Assembly: GCA_910586775.1 (NCBI GenBank)
Contig: CAJUJN010000117.1
Span: 1-9,383 of the forward strand
Source of the DNA: an uncultured Acetatifactor sp.
GTDB lineage: Bacteria; Bacillota; Clostridia; Lachnospirales; Lachnospiraceae
Direction of reading: 5' to 3'
DNA length: 9,383 nucleotides
In this document: positions 6,937 through 9,383 of the stretch, piece by piece
How positions within the stretch are numbered: the stretch's first letter is position 1
Layout: each line of letters starts with the position of its first letter
Notes under the pieces: model-generated
Seen by the model: the letters and a program-made list of their open reading frames with translations, nothing else
Told to the model about the DNA's origin: nothing
The model's database searches: none
Program-made: the position numbers and the translations under genes

Positions 6937-7498
6937 TTATTGCAGACCCGGCGAACATTTTTGTATGTCAATTTCCAGCGGAAGCCTGGCATTTGTCGAC
7001 GGGCTGAGTTCCAGGCCCGAAAACGTGGCAAATATCCGATTCTGCGGATAGACGGGAGGACCTGCCGGGCCAGGATCCTCCCGGGGCTCCATCGGCCCTG
7101 TCTCTCCGCATGCACCGGGTGGGCCAGGAGGGACGGACCAGGCTCTTCTCTGGGGCCCGCAAATCCTGGCCCTTTGCAGATGCCAGGCAAGTCAAACAGA
7201 GTCCTCCTGCTCCGCAGATGCAAGTCAAGTCGGACGGCCAGAGTCCTCCTGCGGATTTCACCAACCCTGGCTCTTCGCAGACGTTGGGACAGCCGGACGA
7301 ATCGGGAACATTCTGGCGGGAAGCATCAGCATGCTCCGGTACGGCAGTATTTGTTCCAACAGCAAAATTGTGGGAAAAATGTGATATATTTTGATTCCGG
7401 CTTTGATTAGGATTTTGATTATTGTTTCCGCTGGGAGCCCTTCCCGTATTAAACAAATTTGGCGGAGCAAATATCCAGAACGGGTTAAAATTAATCAA
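6937..7498 (-). pseudogene. Collagen-like (Gly-X-Y) surface or spore-type protein, decayed
   Basis: The start is well preserved: TTG 7496-7498 with AGGTGG (7505-7510) at 6 nt, giving a low-complexity Asn/Pro-rich N-terminus (INFNPFWIFAPPNLF, then Gln/Asn-rich). The frame then breaks. A second frame (about 7131-7180) gives GPGFAGPREEPGPS, and a third (about 6937-7130) gives GPPGACGETGPMEPREDPGP, eight Gly-X-Y triplets in which two glycines are now glutamate. It continues into NRIFATFSGLELSPSTNARL, resembling the jelly-roll C-terminal domain after collagen repeats in BclA-like exosporium proteins, and stops at TAA 6937-6939. A degenerate 42-bp tandem unit (exact 14-nt core at 7197-7210 and 7239-7252) lies in the repeat part. 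At least two frameshifts make it non-functional. Intact members coat spores or cells; the exact family is inferred. Confidence 0.75.
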
Positions 7499-7552
7499 TT
7501 GAAACCACCTCATTATTCTTTTTGCTGCGCGATGATGTATTCATCATAGTAA

Positions 7553-7596
7553 ATTATATACATCGAAATAAATTTCGTTTATATGGACTTTCGATG
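7553..7596 (-). promoter_or_regulatory. Possible promoter and palindrome upstream of the collagen-like relic
   Basis: On the minus strand a TATAAT (7553-7558) lies about 55 nt before the TTG start, with no recognisable -35 at 17 nt. Just upstream, CATCGAAA (7561-7568) and TTTCGATG (7589-7596) form a perfect 8-bp inverted repeat, which could be an operator. I could not match it to a known sigma factor or regulator. Confidence 0.3.
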
Positions 7597-7646
7597 CTAC
7601 GGGGACGGGACTGCGGTCAATCCTGCACCAGGCAATCCAAAAAATA

Positions 7647-7682
7647 AGGGCTTTCGGTTACTCCTGATGTACCGAAAGCCCT
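7647..7682 (-). terminator. Strong intrinsic terminator after the ferritin-like gene
   Basis: A perfect 12-bp stem (AGGGCTTTCGGT with ACCGAAAGCCCT) encloses a 12-nt loop. On the minus strand it is followed by TATTTTTT, on the plus strand by TTTTTCT, so it can stop transcription both ways. It lies 117 nt past the ferritin-like gene and shields the collagen-like relic downstream. Confidence 0.85.
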
Positions 7683-7799
7683 TTTTCTATATGATCCACA
7701 CGCAGCTCAGGATGCTTGCCTCTCTTTCGCCGTGTGTTTCCCTCGCTTTTCCTTTTTAGTATATTCTTTACTTATATGCTGCTTTTTACCTGTTTTCCT

Positions 7800-8351
7800 C
7801 TACAACCCTTTCAGCAAATCCTGAAGCAGCATGATATGGTATTCTTCATCCTCGATGATCCTGGCCAGAGTGGCGTTCACATAGTAATCGTCTATCATGC
7901 TGATGTGCTTCTTATACTGACTGATGGCGGCTCTCTCGCTCTCGATGTCAGCCCGCAGCATCTTCTCTGCGTGCTCGGGAATATCCAGATAGCCCGGTGT
8001 CCACAGCCTCTCCTTCCCGTCAGGCTGCCTGGCTGCATAATCCACATTCCCGCCCAACAGGCAGATCAGTTCCCCCAACTTTTGTAAATGCATCATCTCT
8101 GCCATGGCTATCCCTAAGATAATCCTGGCCAGGGCACAGTGTTCGCAGGACAGACGGTTCTCGTTGTTGATATACTGGGTTATGGCAGTCAGTTCGGATA
8201 CCGCTCCGCAGTAATCCTCGCTCAACAAATCCGCATAATCCTGATTCCTGCATTTTACCTGGACAGGAGGATAGGGCAGGGGCGTCAAAACCGGTCTTAT
8301 TCCGGACATGTTGCAGTCATTGACTGTCTTGGTTCTTGAGTTTTTTTCCAT
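7800..8351 (-). CDS. Ferritin-like diiron-carboxylate protein
   Basis: A 183-residue protein with two similar helical hairpins, each holding a glutamate and an ExxH: E53 in SELTAITQY with E85-MM-H88, and E139 in SERAAISQY with E169-EY-H172. The spacing (32 and 30 residues within pairs) is that of the four-helix ferritin/rubrerythrin/Mn-catalase superfamily, so a di-iron or di-manganese site is expected. Likely roles are peroxide detoxification or metal handling in an anaerobe; a spore-coat catalase-like (CotJC) role is a second option. No C-terminal rubredoxin domain is present, so it is not a classical rubrerythrin. The proline-rich segment at 20-30 (RPVLTPLPYPPV) is an unusual N-terminal arm. 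ATG 8349-8351 has AAGGA at 7 nt; a longer in-frame start at 8384 lacks such a site. It is monocistronic, ending at the terminator 7647-7682. Confidence 0.88.
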   Translation of the reverse strand: MEKNSRTKTVNDCNMSGIRPVLTPLPYPPVQVKCRNQDYADLLSEDYCGAVSELTAITQYINNENRLSCEHCALARIILGIAMAEMMHLQKLGELICLLGGNVDYAARQPDGKERLWTPGYLDIPEHAEKMLRADIESERAAISQYKKHISMIDDYYVNATLARIIEDEEYHIMLLQDLLKGL

Positions 8352-8362
8352 TTGAAAATCCT

Positions 8363-8380
8363 TTTTGCATGATTGCAAAA
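8363..8380 (-). promoter_or_regulatory. Hairpin overlapping the ferritin-like gene's ribosome binding site
   Basis: On the transcript, TTTTGCA and TGCAAAA form a 7-bp stem with a 4-nt loop, and the 3' arm runs directly into the AAGGA site of the ferritin-like gene. It could hinder ribosome access or serve as a DNA operator. It is AT-rich and short, so stability is modest. Confidence 0.4.
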
Positions 8381-8384
8381 CCAT

Positions 8385-8678
8385 TTATAATTACTATATT
8401 GCACGCCAATGTCATTTGTGCGGTTTACCTTTCATTTTCCTATTTCCGTTATTTTTCCAGCCTTTTCATGTCCCTTTGCGATTTGCGCTAAGTGTTTTCC
8501 CATACTGTTCCACGGTTAATTCATTTCTCTTACAAATCAACCGAGTAGTGCAGGACGCAATCCGTTCTTCGCATTAGAAATGCAAAACAGGCGAACGCCG
8601 TAACGCATACTAAAGTAAAAAGCAAGTCAATTTTGTTGACAAACAGGCGCACAATTAACGTTTATCATTAGTTTTTTA
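8385..8678. other. Intergenic stretch, possible relic of an XRE-type HTH
   Basis: No intact gene is seen between the divergent ferritin-like and DUF2975 genes. One minus-strand frame (8466-8573) reads RLICKRNELTVEQYGKTLSA before a stop, then KGWKNNGNR in the same frame. It loosely resembles the first helices and WE-G-N end of an XRE helix-turn-helix domain. The match is weak and no start or ribosome site supports expression. The 9-nt AAACAGGCG occurs twice (8585 and 8642 areas). Confidence 0.3.
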
Positions 8679-8707
8679 TTGACTTTTATTAAATTCTGTA
8701 CTATAAT
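8679..8707 (+). promoter_or_regulatory. Consensus-like sigma-A promoter for the DUF2975 gene
   Basis: TTGACT (8679-8684), a spacer of exactly 17 nt and a perfect TATAAT (8702-8707). Transcription should start near 8714, so the leader is only about 16 nt and begins almost at the AGGAGGG ribosome site (8716-8722). This is the strongest promoter in the window. Confidence 0.85.
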
Positions 8708-8729
8708 CCTTGCATAGGAGGGAACAAAC

Positions 8730-9266
8730 ATGAAACCAAGCCAGCAAAAAATCGCAAATCTGAGCCCTAAAATATGTCTCATACTCAAACTTACGTTTAT
8801 CGCATGCAATATCGTCATGCTATTGGCATTATGCGCAATCGGTATTTTAATGTTTTCAGGAGCAGAGATGAAATCTTCTTTTATTGCCGCATTTAACGTC
8901 ACAGCGAATAACGGGACCAGCATAAGCATTGAGCCGCAGCCGCTTTTGTTTATCTTTATGCTGATAGATACGGTATTGATATCGCTGGCAATCTTTTTTG
9001 TCCATGCTATTTTCAGCGAAATAAAGACAGACTGCACGCCTTTTACACACAAAAACACTGTCCGGATTAGGATAATTGCAATGATAGCTGCTGTTTTAAG
9101 CATAGTGGGAAGCTACTCCGATGCACTGGTGGATTATTATACCATCGGAGAACTGGCATGGAAAATCAATCTTGCCGGATTGATAATGGCACTGATTATT
9201 TACTGCATTTCCCTGATATTCAGCTACGGTTGTGATTTGCAGCAGGAATCAGACGAAACATTGTGA
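8730..9266 (+). CDS. DUF2975 family four-helix membrane protein
   Basis: A 178-residue integral membrane protein with four predicted helices (about 15-43, 71-95, 112-129, 145-166). The helix 2-3 loop has FSEIKTDCTPFTHKN, matching the F..I..G.TPF...N motif of DUF2975, and the tail YGCDLQQESDETL is the family's usual ending. The loop between helices 1 and 2 (about 45-70) is polar. ATG 8730 has AGGAGGG at 7 nt and a consensus promoter directly upstream. Members typically sit beside a small XRE regulator, and here a truncated one follows 9 nt after the stop codon, so the pair was an operon. The biochemical function of the family is not established. Confidence 0.93.
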   Translation: MKPSQQKIANLSPKICLILKLTFIACNIVMLLALCAIGILMFSGAEMKSSFIAAFNVTANNGTSISIEPQPLLFIFMLIDTVLISLAIFFVHAIFSEIKTDCTPFTHKNTVRIRIIAMIAAVLSIVGSYSDALVDYYTIGELAWKINLAGLIMALIIYCISLIFSYGCDLQQESDETL

Positions 9267-9275
9267 GGTGATGAT

Positions 9276-9350
9276 ATGCCCATCATTATGAGATTAGACA
9301 GAGTCATGGCAGACCGGAAAATGTCTTTAAAAGAGAGGCTTCTGGCATGA
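9276..9350 (+). pseudogene. Truncated XRE-family (Cro/CI-like) regulator
   Basis: It starts 9 nt after the DUF2975 stop with GAGGTG (9265-9270) as ribosome site. It reads MPIIMRLDRVMADRKMSLKE, the usual N-terminus of the small (about 65-75 residue) XRE regulators that follow DUF2975 genes, then RLLA and a stop. The DNA-recognition helix (normally LAEKVGITxxNLSxLKxGK) is missing, and I find no continuation in the other frames before the window ends. It is therefore probably inactive as a DNA-binding protein. The cause could be a deletion or an insertion whose remainder lies beyond 9383. Confidence 0.7.
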
Positions 9351-9383
9351 TGGTGGGTACTTGACCATGCCCAATTAACAACT

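Noticed and set aside
8466..8573. XRE-like HTH relic on the minus strand
   Set aside because: The resemblance is short, contains a stop and lacks start signals, so it is mentioned only in the intergenic entry.
8627..9103. 158-codon minus-strand open frame
   Set aside because: Antisense shadow of the well supported DUF2975 gene and its promoter.
1..9383. CRISPR array, tRNA, rRNA, integrase or transposase gene
   Set aside because: No regularly spaced repeats, cloverleaf, rRNA-like sequence or recombinase motifs were recognised on either strand.

Overview
The window looks like chromosomal accessory DNA from a gut Clostridia bacterium, most likely Lachnospiraceae-like. This is inferred from strong GGAGG-type ribosome binding sites, frequent TTG starts, sigma-A style promoters (TATAAT boxes with 17-nt spacers), and the gene set: an AAA-ATPase-like/PD-(D/E)XK protein, a GH27 glycosidase with an AraC regulator, a ferritin-like diiron protein, DUF2975 beside an XRE regulator, and a collagen-like surface protein relic. 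No taxonomic marker gene is present, so the assignment is tentative.

Layout. 57-1766 (-): intact AAA-ATPase-like protein with a C-terminal nuclease-like domain. 1840-2145 (-): internally deleted ABC exporter. 2198-2411 (+): divergent LysR gene, frameshifted and truncated. 2424-3344 (+): uncharacterised HExxH protein, in frame with the LysR relic but with its own ribosome binding site. 3424-4725 (-): GH27 alpha-galactosidase-like enzyme. 4924-5784 (+): AraC-family regulator, divergent from the glycosidase; an exact 14-nt direct repeat brackets their shared intergenic region. 5785-6936: gene-poor DNA with an ABC exporter C-terminal ghost and several inverted repeats, including an imperfect hairpin of about 96 nt. 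6937-7498 (-): decayed collagen-like gene. 7800-8351 (-): ferritin-like diiron protein followed by a strong terminator. 8679-9350 (+): good promoter, DUF2975 membrane protein, and a truncated XRE-type regulator.

Only the divergent GH27/AraC pair forms a clear working module: the regulator probably senses an alpha-galactoside-type sugar and controls the cytoplasmic hydrolase. DUF2975 would normally work with its XRE partner, but the partner here stops after 24 codons. The rest is a patchwork of intact single genes and relics in different stages of decay. I found no convincing new multi-gene system. The best leads are the HExxH protein, the long hairpin and the 14-nt repeats.
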